From positions 372,001 to 436,000 of the forward strand of contig NZ_JAFBFG010000001.1 of assembly GCF_016909155.1 (NCBI RefSeq): DNA of 64,000 nt, written 5' to 3'. The stretch's first letter is position 1, and the number at the start of each line of letters is the position of its first letter. Of this stretch, positions 44,737 to 54,889 are shown one piece after another. Both the position numbers and the translations under genes were made by a program. The notes under the pieces are model-generated. The model did not search any database. It saw nothing but the letters and a program-made list of their open reading frames with translations, and was not told where the DNA came from. The stretch comes from Chryseomicrobium aureum. GTDB taxonomy: Bacteria > Bacillota > Bacilli > Bacillales_A > Planococcaceae.

Positions 44737-45578
44737 AACTGCTTAAAACAAAACAACAAGTAAGCGCATGGCGCAAAGAGCAGAGCGGGCCAGTTGGTTT
44801 CGTTCCAACAATGGGCTATTTACACGAGGGGCATGCTGAATTGCTAAAGGCATCTGTAGAGCAAAATGATGTAACAGTGATCAGTATATTTGTAAACCCC
44901 ACACAGTTTGGTCCAAATGAAGATTTAGACAGGTATCCACGTGATTTTGAGAGGGATCAAGCTCTAGCTGAATCACTCGGTGTAGATGCAATCTTTTATC
45001 CTTCAGTAGAAGAGATGTATAGCACCACAACAACTCTCTCTATTCAACCAGGTGCTATGGCCACGAAACTTTGTGGAGCAAGTAGACCCGGTCATTTTGA
45101 TGGAGTTCTGCAAATCGTTACAAAACTCTTTCATATTGTTGAACCAACAAACGCTTATTTTGGGCAAAAAGATGCCCAACAACTTGCACTAATTGAATCT
45201 CTTGTTGAATCCTATGATTTTCCTTTAACCGTGCACCGTATCCCAACAGTTCGTGAACAAGATGGACTGGCGAAAAGCTCTCGAAACGTTTTTTTGAATA
45301 ACAAGGAACGCAAGGAAGCAGCTGTCCTTTTCCAAGCGCTTCAACACGGAAAAGAATTAGTGGAGTCCGGAGCGCGGACAGATGATGTGATTCGATCTGT
45401 GAAAGCGATGATTGAAACAAATACGTCTGGCCGAGTAGATTATGTGGAGCTGTTGAGTTATCCAAATCTTGAAGTGCAAGAAAATGCGCCACTCTCAATT
45501 TTAGCGACAGCCGTTTTCTTCACAAAAGCCCGCCTTATTGACAATATATTAATAGAAAGAGTGAATGCCCATGCTTAG
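44733..45578 (+). CDS. panC: Pantothenate synthetase
   Basis: Condenses pantoate and beta-alanine with ATP hydrolysis to AMP. 281 aa with the nucleotide-binding [14 protein letters not shown] and the [10 protein letters not shown]-like block ([10 protein letters not shown]), plus FGQKDAQQ and DGLAKSSRN. Coupled to panB; its end overlaps panD by eight bases, so all three pantothenate genes are translated as a unit. Confidence 0.96.
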   Translation: MKLLKTKQQVSAWRKEQSGPVGFVPTMGYLHEGHAELLKASVEQNDVTVISIFVNPTQFGPNEDLDRYPRDFERDQALAESLGVDAIFYPSVEEMYSTTTTLSIQPGAMATKLCGASRPGHFDGVLQIVTKLFHIVEPTNAYFGQKDAQQLALIESLVESYDFPLTVHRIPTVREQDGLAKSSRNVFLNNKERKEAAVLFQALQHGKELVESGARTDDVIRSVKAMIETNTSGRVDYVELLSYPNLEVQENAPLSILATAVFFTKARLIDNILIERVNAHA

Positions 45579-45954
45579 AATGATGTTAAACAGTAAAATC
45601 CACCGAGCGACTGTAACGGAAGCCGATTTAAATTATGTAGGAAGTATAACAATCGACCAAGACCTGTTGGATGCAGTTGGCATGCTTCCGAATGAAAAGG
45701 TCCATGTTGTGAACAACAATAATGGTGCCCGTTTTGAAACATACATTATTGCAGGAAAACGTGGCAGTGGTGTCATTTGTGTAAATGGAGCAGCTGCGCG
45801 ATTAGTGCAAAGAGGGGATATTGTCATTATTTTATCGTATGTCTATATGATGAATGATGAGGCAAAATCGCATAAGCCGACTGTAGCCATCATGAACGAA
45901 GATAATTCAGTTCGAGACTTGATTTCCTACGAACCAGAAGCAACAATTCTATAA
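45571..45954 (+). CDS. panD: Aspartate 1-decarboxylase proenzyme
   Basis: Makes beta-alanine from aspartate. Pyruvoyl enzyme: the proenzyme cleaves itself between G24 and S25 in the NYVGSITID motif. 127 aa from ATG 45571 equals the B. subtilis length; the ATG two codons earlier (45565) is less likely. [13 protein letters not shown] and [14 protein letters not shown] are typical. Ends at a strong terminator. Confidence 0.96.
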   Translation: MLRMMLNSKIHRATVTEADLNYVGSITIDQDLLDAVGMLPNEKVHVVNNNNGARFETYIIAGKRGSGVICVNGAAARLVQRGDIVIILSYVYMMNDEAKSHKPTVAIMNEDNSVRDLISYEPEATIL

Positions 45955-45958
45955 TACA

Positions 45959-45993
45959 AAAAGCGCCGGTTTCTACGTGAACCGGCGCTTTTA
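45959..45993 (+). terminator. Terminator after panD
   Basis: Perfect 13-bp stem (45959-45971 with 45980-45992), eight-base loop, ending in TTTT. Confidence 0.9.
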
Positions 45994-46036
45994 TGTTACA
46001 ATTCTAAGGAATCTAAAAGTACTGTGAGTGAACGAG

Positions 46037-48709
46037 ATGAATGATGTATATGCAGTGGTGGACTTAGAGACAACAGGGAGTTCACCAAAAAATGGAGACC
46101 GAATTATACAAATCGGTATTGTTCGAATAGAGAAAGGGGAGATTGTCTCTACCTACTCTTCTTTTGTGAATCCAGAAAAACCGATTCCATACTTTATTCA
46201 GACACTTACACATATTGGGAACGACGATGTCAAACATGCACCTTTGTTCTCAGACATCGCGCACGAAGTGGCAAAACAACTAGAAGGTGCGATTTTTGTA
46301 GCGCATAACGTCAACTTTGATTTTCCGTTCATTCAAGGTGAGTTGAAACGTATCCAACAACCCGCTTTAAAGAATAAAAAAATTGATACAGTCGAGTTTG
46401 CACGACTCATGTTTCCGACAGCACTTAGCTACAAGTTGAGTGAAATCACAGTTGAACTTGGTATTCCTTTAGAAGATGCCCATAGAGCGGATGCGGATGC
46501 ATACGCAACTGCAGAGTTGTTTTTGTCATGCGCGAAAAAGTTGACGACCCTATCTCTTCCAACTATCGAGAAATTACATAAGCGCTGTTTTAAATTGAAA
46601 TCACATTTAGCTCCATTATTTTTTGAGGCATTGAAAAAACAGCAGCAGCTGACAACACGAGTGGAGAGCACGCAACCAATCGAGAGAGAGTTGCCTGCTT
46701 ATCCTGATTCCTCTTCTTCAAAAATGGAGCTTTTGTCGACAATTTATCCAGGAGCCCAGGAACGTCCTGCTCAATTCCGTTATATGGACGCGGTCCATGG
46801 TGCACTAGTTAGTAAAAAAGAAGTCGCACTCGAAGCGGAAACAGGCATCGGAAAAACAATCGGTTATTTACTTCCTAGCATCAGTTATGCAAAAGAATCT
46901 CGGAAAAAAGTAGTGATTTCAACATATACCAACACTCTTTTGGATCAATTATACGAAGGTGAATGTGCGACACTGTTGAGTCATTTCCCACAATCTTTCC
47001 GTGTGTCTAAACTAAAATCCTATACACATTATCTCGATTTGAATTTATTTGAGTTACGTTTAGCAAGTCGAGATGAATCGTATGATGAAACGTTCGCGCT
47101 CATGCAGCTTCTCGTCTGGTTAGAAGAAACGACTACAGGCGACTTAAGTGAATTGAATACTACAGGTGGTGGACAACTGACGCTTGATAAAGTCCGAAAA
47201 CATCAACGAACACCACAATTTGCAAACGATTTTTACGAGCGTGAATACCGTCGCGCGAAAGATGCAGATATTATTTTAACGAATCATGCGATGCTTGCAG
47301 GGCAACCTGAAATTCTGCGCTCGCTTGATCACGATATCGGTGCAGTTGTTATTGATGAAGCGCATCATTTCTTAACTGCGGTTCAAAAGCTTAATGAAAA
47401 AGTCATTTCATTTACAGAGTGGAAATACTTACTCAGTCAGTTTGGATTTGTGGACAAGACGCAAATTGGCTGGAAGCTTGAACAGATTGAATCGTACGCG
47501 TCAAAATTAGTAAAAATCAAAATCAAGACAGAAACTGTGAACGATGTCTTTGAACTGCTTACAAAGCAGTTGACAGATTGGACCAATCAACAGCGGACGA
47601 GTCGTGGAAATTCAAAGCTCCAGCTGCAGTTGACAGATCATAAGGATCTTTTTGTAGATCTCGTACAAGAAGTCAATCGTCTTGTAAGCCTGTATGATGC
47701 GTTTCTTTATGAAAATGACATATCTTCTAAGGTTGTAAAAGAAGATGTGTTGTACTGGGTTCGTGAGTTACGAATCGCTGCATATGATTGGGAAGAGTTT
47801 GTAGATCAGCTCTCAAATGAGGCAAGTTGGGTAGAGGCAGACAAGCGAAGTCTACCGAGTTCATTTGTCTTTCATCAGCGAAAGCTTGATCAGCAGCTGA
47901 CGACTGAGAAGCTGCTCGCTCCTCTTCGTGAAGGAAAAGCACTTATTTGGACGTCTGGTACTTTAACCGTGCCAAAGCAACCGTGGTTTATTTTAGATCA
48001 ATTGTATTTACCAAAAGAACTGACGATTCAACGCTTTCAGGCAGAACCAGACTTTTACAAAGGAGCCGAAGTCTTTGTCGTCAAAGATGTCCCTGATGTT
48101 ACCCAAGTGGATCAAAATACGTTTATCGAATCGATTGCAGATGTCATCATTCAAACTGCTCAAGTAGCAAATGGCCGTATGTTTGTATTGTTTACATCTC
48201 AAGATATGCTAAGAAAGACGGTTGAATTAATTGAAGAGACTGACTTACTTAGTGAGTATTTATTAATCGCACAAGGTATGAATGCTGGTAGCAAAATGCG
48301 CATGTTACGTACTTTTCAACGCTTCCCGAAAGCGATTTTGTTCGGAACAACAACGTTCTGGGAAGGAATCGATGTGCCGGGAGATGCACTTTCCACAATA
48401 CTATTAGTTCGATTGCCATTCACAAGCCCTGATGATCCCTATTTTAAACAAAAAGCAGATCAGTTAACGAAGCAAGGGCGCAATGCTTTTACGCAGTATG
48501 CACTACCGGAGGCAATTATAAGGTTCCGACAAGGGTTTGGGCGCTTGATTCGTAGCCCGGAAGAAAAAGGAGCTTTTATAATTCTCGATCGTAGAATTGA
48601 AACAAAATCGTACGGAAAAGATTTTTTAGATGCCATTCCACAAGTTCCAAAAAAACAAGTTTCCATTGAAACGATGGTCGATACATTAGAAACTTGGTAT
48701 AATAGCTAA
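46037..48709 (+). CDS. dinG: DinG-type 3'-5' exonuclease/helicase
   Basis: Fusion of an N-terminal DEDD exonuclease domain (about residues 1-165; AVVDLETTGSSP, AHNVNFDFPFI) with a superfamily 2 helicase-like domain (Walker A AETGIGKTIGY near residue 275, VVIDEAHHF, C-terminal FRQGFGRLIRS). 890 aa. In S. aureus the DinG homologue with this fusion acts as a 3'-5' exonuclease, and the iron-sulfur cysteines of E. coli DinG are not evident here. ATG 46037 is preferred; in-frame GTG 46028 is an alternative. A second DinG-like gene is ypvA at 61.5 kb. Confidence 0.93.
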   Translation: MNDVYAVVDLETTGSSPKNGDRIIQIGIVRIEKGEIVSTYSSFVNPEKPIPYFIQTLTHIGNDDVKHAPLFSDIAHEVAKQLEGAIFVAHNVNFDFPFIQGELKRIQQPALKNKKIDTVEFARLMFPTALSYKLSEITVELGIPLEDAHRADADAYATAELFLSCAKKLTTLSLPTIEKLHKRCFKLKSHLAPLFFEALKKQQQLTTRVESTQPIERELPAYPDSSSSKMELLSTIYPGAQERPAQFRYMDAVHGALVSKKEVALEAETGIGKTIGYLLPSISYAKESRKKVVISTYTNTLLDQLYEGECATLLSHFPQSFRVSKLKSYTHYLDLNLFELRLASRDESYDETFALMQLLVWLEETTTGDLSELNTTGGGQLTLDKVRKHQRTPQFANDFYEREYRRAKDADIILTNHAMLAGQPEILRSLDHDIGAVVIDEAHHFLTAVQKLNEKVISFTEWKYLLSQFGFVDKTQIGWKLEQIESYASKLVKIKIKTETVNDVFELLTKQLTDWTNQQRTSRGNSKLQLQLTDHKDLFVDLVQEVNRLVSLYDAFLYENDISSKVVKEDVLYWVRELRIAAYDWEEFVDQLSNEASWVEADKRSLPSSFVFHQRKLDQQLTTEKLLAPLREGKALIWTSGTLTVPKQPWFILDQLYLPKELTIQRFQAEPDFYKGAEVFVVKDVPDVTQVDQNTFIESIADVIIQTAQVANGRMFVLFTSQDMLRKTVELIEETDLLSEYLLIAQGMNAGSKMRMLRTFQRFPKAILFGTTTFWEGIDVPGDALSTILLVRLPFTSPDDPYFKQKADQLTKQGRNAFTQYALPEAIIRFRQGFGRLIRSPEEKGAFIILDRRIETKSYGKDFLDAIPQVPKKQVSIETMVDTLETWYNS

Positions 48710-48735
48710 GTATATTGAAGAAAGCAGGGATTGCA

Positions 48736-48906
48736 ATGGAATCAAAAATTGAAGTCATCCAATCCGTGACCGTAACGTACCAATCCGACCTCTATAAGCT
48801 AGTAGACGCACTCAATCGTTCATTGAAACACGATGATTTGATGTTCGGTTTAGCGCTTGACAAAGAGGATGAATCAAAAGCGGTCTTTACAATTTACCGC
48901 ACATGA
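48736..48906 (+). CDS. ypmA: YpmA, small conserved protein
   Basis: 56-residue protein of unknown function, the same length as B. subtilis YpmA, at the same place between dinG and ypmB. It is soluble, with the pattern ESKIEVIQSVTVTYQSDLYK and a short C-terminal beta segment (AVFTIYRT). An in-frame TTG at 48715 would extend it but lies too near the dinG stop. Overlaps ypmB by ATGA. Confidence 0.82.
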   Translation: MESKIEVIQSVTVTYQSDLYKLVDALNRSLKHDDLMFGLALDKEDESKAVFTIYRT

Positions 48907-49385
48907 AAATGAAATGGATCGTAGCGACAGTGCTGCTAATTGGAGTCGTCATCATTTCCGGTCTCGGAATTCTCTATACAGTGGCAAAGAAGCCTGAACA
49001 AAACGAATTTGCAAAGTATGAAGAACTCGTCAAATCTCAGGGTCTTCTTAGTACTGTTTCAGAAGTTTATGCCTACAATAGTGTGACGAGTTATGTAACT
49101 GTCATCGGAAAGTCCTCTGAAGGGCAAGATGTGGCGTACATCATCGACAAAGCTGAAAACCAAACAGCGTATGAAGTAAACCTCTCTGATGGGATTTCTG
49201 CTGAAGAAGCCGAACAGCGAACGCGCGCAGAAGGCAATGTCGAGAAGATTATGTCCATAAAACTCGGTCATGAAGAAATAGGACCTGTATGGGAAGTCAC
49301 CTATTTGAACACGAATGATGCGCTTGGCTATACGTACTTGGATTTTAAATCAGGAGATTGGTGGAAGCGGATTTCGAATTTATAA
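48903..49385 (+). CDS. ypmB: YpmB, membrane-anchored DUF5590-like protein
   Basis: 160-aa protein with an N-terminal membrane helix (residues 5-27) and an extracytoplasmic domain of PepSY-like character ([26 protein letters not shown]...YLDFKSGDW). Function unknown. In B. subtilis aspB (aspartate aminotransferase) follows ypmB; here asnS follows after 13 bases and aspB is missing. Confidence 0.85.
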   Translation: MKMKWIVATVLLIGVVIISGLGILYTVAKKPEQNEFAKYEELVKSQGLLSTVSEVYAYNSVTSYVTVIGKSSEGQDVAYIIDKAENQTAYEVNLSDGISAEEAEQRTRAEGNVEKIMSIKLGHEEIGPVWEVTYLNTNDALGYTYLDFKSGDWWKRISNL

Positions 49386-49398
49386 GATGGAGGAAATC

Positions 49399-50694
49399 AT
49401 GAAGAAAATTTCAATTAATCAAATGCCTTCTCATATCGGAGAAGAAGTAAAGCTAGGGGCTTGGATTGCGAACAAGCGTTCTAGTGGGAAAATTGCATTT
49501 TTACAATTGCGAGATGGAACTGGATTTGTACAAGGTGTTGTAGTGAAGGCAGACGTTGGAGAAGAGCTTTTCCAAACTGCAAAAGGTCTGACTCAAGAGT
49601 CTTCGGTTTATATTACCGGAACAGTGACTGAAGATACACGCAACAGTTTTGGTTGTGAAATCCAAGTTTCAGAAATTGAAGTGTTATCACTCGCTGAAGA
49701 TTTCCCGATTACACCAAAAGAGCACGGGACGGAGTTTTTGATGGATAACCGTCATGTTTGGCTACGCTCTCGTAAACAACATGCCATCATGAAAATTCGT
49801 AACGAAATCATTCGAGCGACCTATGAATTCTATAACCAAGAGGGCTTTGTCAAAATGGATCCTCCGATTTTAACAGGTTCAGCTCCAGAAGGTACGTCTG
49901 AACTGTTTGCGACAAAGTATTTCGATGAAGATGCGTTCTTATCACAATCCGGTCAGTTATACATGGAAGCAGCAGCGATGGCAATGGGGAAAGTATTCTC
50001 GTTCGGTCCAACATTCCGTGCTGAAAAATCAAAAACGCGTCGTCATTTGATTGAATTCTGGATGATTGAGCCGGAGATGGCATTTGTTGAGTTTAATGAG
50101 AGCTTAGAAGTGCAAGAAAATTATGTATCCTACATCGTGCAATCGGTATTGAAGAACTGTCAATTAGAGCTTGAGCGTTTAGGTCGTGACACATCGAAAT
50201 TAGAAGCAATTCAAGCGCCATTCCCTCGTATTACATATGATGATGCTATCACTTTCTTGCATGAACAAGGATTTGATGACATTAAGTGGGGCGATGATTT
50301 CGGAGCACCACACGAGACAGCGATTGCTGAAGCTTATGACAAGCCTGTATTTATCACTCATTATCCAACCGGTATCAAGCCTTTCTATATGCAACCACAC
50401 CCAGACCGTGATGATGTGGTGTTATGTGCAGACATGATTGCACCAGAAGGTTACGGTGAAATTATCGGTGGATCAGAACGTATTCATGATTATGATTTAT
50501 TAAAGCAACGTATACAAGAACACAACTTAGATGAAGCTGCATATGCTTGGTACTTAGAACTCCGTAAATATGGAACGGTACCTCACTCAGGATTCGGTTT
50601 AGGTCTTGAGCGCACAGTAGCATGGATCAGTGGAGCGGAACACGTTCGTGAATCCATTCCATTCCCACGTCTATTAAATCGTTTATACCCATAA
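49399..50694 (+). CDS. asnS: Asparaginyl-tRNA synthetase
   Basis: Class IIb aminoacyl-tRNA synthetase, 431 aa. N-terminal OB-fold anticodon-binding domain (about residues 15-105; [20 protein letters not shown]), then the catalytic core with motif 1 to 3 signatures ([44 protein letters not shown]). ATG 49399 follows GATGGAGGAAATC; longer in-frame starts lie within ypmB. Direct charging of tRNA-Asn is therefore expected. Confidence 0.96.
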   Translation: MKKISINQMPSHIGEEVKLGAWIANKRSSGKIAFLQLRDGTGFVQGVVVKADVGEELFQTAKGLTQESSVYITGTVTEDTRNSFGCEIQVSEIEVLSLAEDFPITPKEHGTEFLMDNRHVWLRSRKQHAIMKIRNEIIRATYEFYNQEGFVKMDPPILTGSAPEGTSELFATKYFDEDAFLSQSGQLYMEAAAMAMGKVFSFGPTFRAEKSKTRRHLIEFWMIEPEMAFVEFNESLEVQENYVSYIVQSVLKNCQLELERLGRDTSKLEAIQAPFPRITYDDAITFLHEQGFDDIKWGDDFGAPHETAIAEAYDKPVFITHYPTGIKPFYMQPHPDRDDVVLCADMIAPEGYGEIIGGSERIHDYDLLKQRIQEHNLDEAAYAWYLELRKYGTVPHSGFGLGLERTVAWISGAEHVRESIPFPRLLNRLYP

Positions 50695-50706
50695 GGAGGA
50701 CATCAC

Positions 50707-51411
50707 GTGAAAAACACGTCGAGTCGCCTGGAGCAGTGGATGAAGCAGGGAAATGTAACCATTTCCCAGCTTTTTTTTACTCATTATCGGGCTTTAGAGC
50801 TTTCCGACCAAGAAGCCATGGTGATTTTACATATTCAATCGTATCAACAAGCTGGGATTCATTTCCCGACGCCTACCGAAATATCCTCTCGAATGGAAAT
50901 CACGGAACATCAAGTTGCAGCCATCTTACAACGATTGATGCAAAGGGGATTATTGTTTATCGAACAATCCAATACAGATAAGATGGTAGAAGAGTCTTAT
51001 GTGTTATATCAGCTGTGGGAACGACTTGTAGATTGTTTAGAGAAGGAACATTCTGCATCAGAGAAAAAAACATCGGAACAACAGATTGGTGAGTTATTCC
51101 GTACTTTTGAAGAAGAGTTTGGTAGGGTATTCACTCCACTTGAATATGAGACGATTTCAAAATGGATTGATGAAGATCGTCACAGCGTGGATGTGATTAG
51201 GCAAGCACTTGTAGAAGCTGTGCTTGCTGAAAAGAAAAGTTTGAAGTATATAGACCGCATATTATTTGAATGGAAGAAAAAAAATCTGACGACACTCGAA
51301 GAAATTCGTAAGCATTCTGAAGGGTTTCATAAATATACGGTAAAACGAACACCGTCTTCAGAAAGTCGACCAAAAGTGCCGTTTTATAATTGGTTGGAAG
51401 AGAGGGAGTAA
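50707..51411 (+). CDS. dnaD: DnaD replication initiation/restart protein
   Basis: Component of the primosome that loads replicative helicase at oriC and at stalled forks, with DnaB and DnaI. 234 aa: N-terminal winged-helix DDBH1 domain (about residues 1-100; TPTEISSRMEITEHQVAAIL) and C-terminal DDBH2 domain (about 120-200; EFGRVFTPLEYETISKWI) ending in a basic tail. Start is GTG 50707 behind AAGGAGGACA. nth begins two bases after the stop codon. Confidence 0.95.
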   Translation: MKNTSSRLEQWMKQGNVTISQLFFTHYRALELSDQEAMVILHIQSYQQAGIHFPTPTEISSRMEITEHQVAAILQRLMQRGLLFIEQSNTDKMVEESYVLYQLWERLVDCLEKEHSASEKKTSEQQIGELFRTFEEEFGRVFTPLEYETISKWIDEDRHSVDVIRQALVEAVLAEKKSLKYIDRILFEWKKKNLTTLEEIRKHSEGFHKYTVKRTPSSESRPKVPFYNWLEERE

Positions 51412-51412
51412 G

Positions 51413-52069
51413 ATGGTAACGAAGAAAGAGTGGCTTGAAATTCTAGATGTTATGGATACGATGTATCCAGATGCCCATTGCGAATTGGTGCATGACAACG
51501 CATTTGAACTTGTCATTGCCACACTACTATCCGCACAATGTACGGATGTCTTAGTGAACCGTGTAACGAAAGATCTTTTCCAAAAATACAAGACACCCGA
51601 AGATTACTTAGCTGTTCCTTTAGAAGAATTGCAACAAGATATTCGATCAATAGGATTGTATCGCAATAAAGCATCGAATATTCAAAAGCTGAGTCAGATG
51701 TTACTTGATGAATTTGGTGGCGTGGTTCCCGAAGATCGCGACACGTTGACGCGCCTACCAGGTGTGGGTAGAAAGACGGCAAATGTAGTGGTATCTGTCG
51801 CATATGGAGTACCTGCTCTTGCCGTAGACACACATGTTGAACGTGTATCGAAACGGCTAGGTGTTTCAAGGTGGAAGGATTCACCGTTACAAGTAGAGGA
51901 GACGCTGATGCGAAAGATGCCTAAAGAATTGTGGTCCAAAGCGCATCATCAAATGATTTTTTTCGGACGGTATCATTGCAAAGCGCAAAATCCAAATTGT
52001 CCCGAATGTCCACTTCTCGAAAAATGTCGTGAAGGTAAAAAACGAATGAAAAGCAAATTAGCTGATTAA
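51413..52069 (+). CDS. nth: Endonuclease III
   Basis: DNA glycosylase/AP lyase for oxidised pyrimidines. 218 aa; the helix-hairpin-helix LPGVGRKTANVVV carries the catalytic lysine, the VDTHVERVSKRLG block has the catalytic Asp, and the C-terminal [4Fe-4S] cluster has CKAQNPNCPECPLLEKC spacing. Probably translated together with dnaD. ypoC, which follows in B. subtilis, is not present. Confidence 0.96.
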   Translation: MVTKKEWLEILDVMDTMYPDAHCELVHDNAFELVIATLLSAQCTDVLVNRVTKDLFQKYKTPEDYLAVPLEELQQDIRSIGLYRNKASNIQKLSQMLLDEFGGVVPEDRDTLTRLPGVGRKTANVVVSVAYGVPALAVDTHVERVSKRLGVSRWKDSPLQVEETLMRKMPKELWSKAHHQMIFFGRYHCKAQNPNCPECPLLEKCREGKKRMKSKLAD

Positions 52070-52123
52070 AACAGAACTCAAATTATACGCATTGCAGTGT
52101 ATGATACCAAACTTATATAGTGG

Positions 52124-52201
52124 GTAGGGGTGACTCCAGCGGGATAAAAAGCGGAAGCTGAGACCTTGGCTCAGCCCGCGCCCGCGGAACGCTTCCCCTA
52201 C
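52124..52201. repeat. GC-rich dispersed repeat element (copy 2)
   Basis: A nested palindrome: GTAGGGG (52124-52130) with CCCCTAC (52195-52201), GCGGG (52139-52143) with CCCGC (52181-52185), GCGG (52151-52154) with CCGC (52176-52179), GCTGAG (52157-52162) with CTCAGC (52170-52175). Blocks GACTCC-GCGGGA, CTGAGACC and CGCGGAA-GC match a type of intergenic repeat I recall from many Bacillales. The rest of the nth-ponA gap is AT-rich with no gene. Confidence 0.55.
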
Positions 52202-52217
52202 ACACATAACACCATTT

Positions 52218-52257
52218 AAAAAAGGAGTCTCTCATATAACGAGAAACTCCTTTTTCT
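52218..52257. terminator. Bidirectional terminator between nth and ponA
   Basis: AAAAAAGGAGTCTCTC (52218-52233) pairs with GAGAAACTCCTTTTT (52241-52255) with one mismatch, loop ATATAAC; T runs occur on both strands. Closely related to the hairpin at 12457-12492. Confidence 0.88.
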
Positions 52258-52278
52258 TATACATATTCAAGCTGAATT

Positions 52279-54885
52279 TTAGTTGTTATTTGTTTCTTCT
52301 TCACCTGTACCAGGTTCTGTAGGCTCAGTCGGTTCTTCAGAATCGCCATCGCCTTCACCCGGCTCAGTTGGTTCCTCAGATTCATCTCCGTTACCATTAC
52401 CATTTCCGTTGCCATTGCCATTGCCGTTTCCATTACCGTTGCCGTTTTCGTCACCTTCACCTTCACCCGGTTCAGGTTCCGTAGGTTCCGTAGGCTCCGC
52501 AGGCTCTTCTTCCTCCGGCTCTTGTTCTTCAGCAAGAGTAATCGATACTGTGGCAGGGGCACTGGATATACCTTCAGCTGTTGCTACAACACTAAATGTA
52601 TAGGTGTTTCCAGGTTGTAAATCCCTAACAATAAGCCCGGTATCGGATGTCGTGTCTACCTCTTGAGCGCCACCATCGTTTACTCTCACAGATACGACAA
52701 ACTCTACATCTTCAACACCTTCAGGAGCTTCATAGTTCCAACGAAGTGTTGCGGACGCGTTAGACTCATCAAAATCTGCCGCTAATCCTGTCGGAGCAGG
52801 GAGTTCAGTCAACTCGTATTCATCAGAAACGGCCGTTGGTTCTGAACCGCGAACGAATAATTCTGTACGACGTAGGTTACTTGGTGTAAATTCACTTGCT
52901 AATTGAAGGGGTGAAGTACCTACTTCAATAGTAGCTTCCACTACTGAGTTTGGACGGCTAAAGTCTGCAGCATTTGCAGAAATGGTCGTCATGATCTGCT
53001 TGAACATTTGTTGCGGTACACGACGCTCTTCAGCAGAAGTCATCGGTTCACTTCGTTTACTATTTCCTGACCAAATCGCTACTGAATAATCCGTAGAGTA
53101 GCCAGCAAACCATGTATCTGGGAACGAACCAGAAGGGAGGTTATTTGCTGCAATCTCGTCGGCACTATAGTTCGAAGTACCAGACTTACCTGCCAAGTCA
53201 ATCCCAGGAACTGCAGCGGTTTGACCTGTACCATTTTGGTTTTCTAAAACGTCACGTAACATATCCGTCACCATGTAGGCTGTAGAATCCTTCATGACTG
53301 TTTCTAAGTCGTTTTTCAAAACGTCTTCTGTTTCTCCGTCACGATAGACGATTTTTTCAATTGCATAAGGTTCCGCGTGGTATCCGCCATTAGCAAATGC
53401 ACTATATGCACCAGCAAGCGTCATTGGTGAAATTCCTTCAATACCACCTAGAACAGACGATTCATAAACATTTTCAATGCCTAACCCAAAACGATTGATA
53501 AAGTCTCGAGAGTTATCAAGACCCACTTCGCGCAGTGTTTTGACTGCAGGTGTGTTTTGAGAGCGGTATAATGCTTCGCGCATTGTCATAGGACCTAAAT
53601 AACGATCGACAAAGTTCCGTACAACTTGGTCAGTACCTGTGTAGGTGATTTGTTCATCGACTACAGTTTGCCCTGTTGACCAGTTCAGATTTTCTATCGC
53701 AGGCGCATACGCAAGAAGTGGTTTCATCGTAGAGCCAGGCTGACGGTCTTTATTATCATACGCATAGTTCCAACCACGATTTGAATAATTTCGTGCTCCA
53801 CCTGAAGCAACAAGTGCTCCAGTTTTCGGGTCTACGACGGCGATACCTGCTTGTTGTTTCTCAGTAGCATAAATGTCAGAGTTGATCACTTCTTCTACTT
53901 TCGTTTGTACAGCAGGGTCTAAAGTCGTGTGAACAGTGATACCTTCTGATAGAAGAGAAGGGTCAATTTTGTTTAATTCACTTTCCACGATATCAATGAA
54001 TGCTTCATATTTTAATTCGCTTGAAGCTTGACGTTGATCTTCTGGAATCAATGTCTCTGTAACGGGAATTGCACGAGCAGCATCCGCTTCTTCAGTCGTA
54101 ATTTTTCCGTGTAACTCCATTAAATGCAGGACTGTATTTCGACGTTTTTCAGCAAGTTCTGGATTGTTGAACGGATTGTAATTGTTCGGACTTTGTGGAA
54201 TTCCAGCAAGCATCGCTATTTCATGTAGTTCTAGTTCATTTAATTCCTTACCATAGAAATAATCTGCAGCTGTTCCAAAACCATAATTGCGACCTGACAT
54301 AAGAATTTTATTGAAATACATTTCAAAAATCTCTTCTTTGTCATAGGCGCGTTCTAATTGGAACGATAGCCAAGCTTCTTGCGCTTTTCGTTTTAATGTC
54401 TTTTCATTTTGCAAGAAAGAGTTTTTCACGACTTGTTGCGTAATAGTAGAAGCACCCTGTGCTCCAAACCCTTGTGTAACGTTCGCAATTACGGCACTTC
54501 CTAAACGCAAGAAGTCCATACCCATATGGTCATAAAAACGAACATCTTCTGTAGCTAAAATCGCATCTTCCATCTGTTGTGGAATATCATCAAAATTGAC
54601 ATAAATTCGGTTTTCAGTTCCAGAAGTATAGAAAGCTTCGCCATTTTTATCAAGGAAAGTGGACGAAATCGGGTCTTTTAAAGACTCTTCATCAAGCGGT
54701 GGTGCAGAGCTTGCGTAATACACAAATAATCCAAAACCACTAAGTAAGCCAATAAGGCCAATTGCGACTAGTGCTAAGAATATCTTTTTGAAGATACCCC
54801 GTTTGCCAGTTTTTCCTTTTGTTTTCTTTTTGCTTTTTTGTTGCTCTAATCTAATTTGTTGCCGAGTTCGCTGTTCATTCGCCAC
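52279..54885 (-). CDS. ponA: Class A penicillin-binding protein 1 (PonA)
   Basis: Bifunctional peptidoglycan glycosyltransferase/transpeptidase, 868 aa. A basic cytoplasmic start and membrane helix (about residues 33-56) precede the GT51 domain (ATEDVRFYDHMGMD, GASTITQQVVKN), then the transpeptidase domain with the active-site SxxK in GSTMKP, SQN, and KSGTSNY. A fibronectin III-like domain (about 690-780) is followed by an acidic Glu/Pro/Thr tail with an Asn-Gly repeat. I place the start at GTG 54885, seven bases behind GTGAGGA and just past the recU stop; GTG 54900 lacks a site. Confidence 0.93.
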   Translation of the reverse strand: MANEQRTRQQIRLEQQKSKKKTKGKTGKRGIFKKIFLALVAIGLIGLLSGFGLFVYYASSAPPLDEESLKDPISSTFLDKNGEAFYTSGTENRIYVNFDDIPQQMEDAILATEDVRFYDHMGMDFLRLGSAVIANVTQGFGAQGASTITQQVVKNSFLQNEKTLKRKAQEAWLSFQLERAYDKEEIFEMYFNKILMSGRNYGFGTAADYFYGKELNELELHEIAMLAGIPQSPNNYNPFNNPELAEKRRNTVLHLMELHGKITTEEADAARAIPVTETLIPEDQRQASSELKYEAFIDIVESELNKIDPSLLSEGITVHTTLDPAVQTKVEEVINSDIYATEKQQAGIAVVDPKTGALVASGGARNYSNRGWNYAYDNKDRQPGSTMKPLLAYAPAIENLNWSTGQTVVDEQITYTGTDQVVRNFVDRYLGPMTMREALYRSQNTPAVKTLREVGLDNSRDFINRFGLGIENVYESSVLGGIEGISPMTLAGAYSAFANGGYHAEPYAIEKIVYRDGETEDVLKNDLETVMKDSTAYMVTDMLRDVLENQNGTGQTAAVPGIDLAGKSGTSNYSADEIAANNLPSGSFPDTWFAGYSTDYSVAIWSGNSKRSEPMTSAEERRVPQQMFKQIMTTISANAADFSRPNSVVEATIEVGTSPLQLASEFTPSNLRRTELFVRGSEPTAVSDEYELTELPAPTGLAADFDESNASATLRWNYEAPEGVEDVEFVVSVRVNDGGAQEVDTTSDTGLIVRDLQPGNTYTFSVVATAEGISSAPATVSITLAEEQEPEEEEPAEPTEPTEPEPGEGEGDENGNGNGNGNGNGNGNGNGNGDESEEPTEPGEGDGDSEEPTEPTEPGTGEEETNNN
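52389..52448. repeat. Hexamer-like tandem repeat coding for the Asn-Gly tract of PonA
   Basis: About ten consecutive Asn-Gly codon pairs, written on the minus strand with alternating AAC/AAT and GGC/GGT/GGA codons. A slippage-prone tract likely to vary in length between strains. Confidence 0.8.
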
Positions 54886-54889
54886 GAGC

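Noticed and set aside
52389-52448. CRISPR-like or minisatellite array
   Set aside because: The periodicity is six bases and lies in a protein-coding Asn-Gly repeat; there are no spacers.
52283-52603. Plus-strand Ser/Pro-rich frame opposite the ponA tail
   Set aside because: Reverse reading of the repetitive acidic tail; no start signal.
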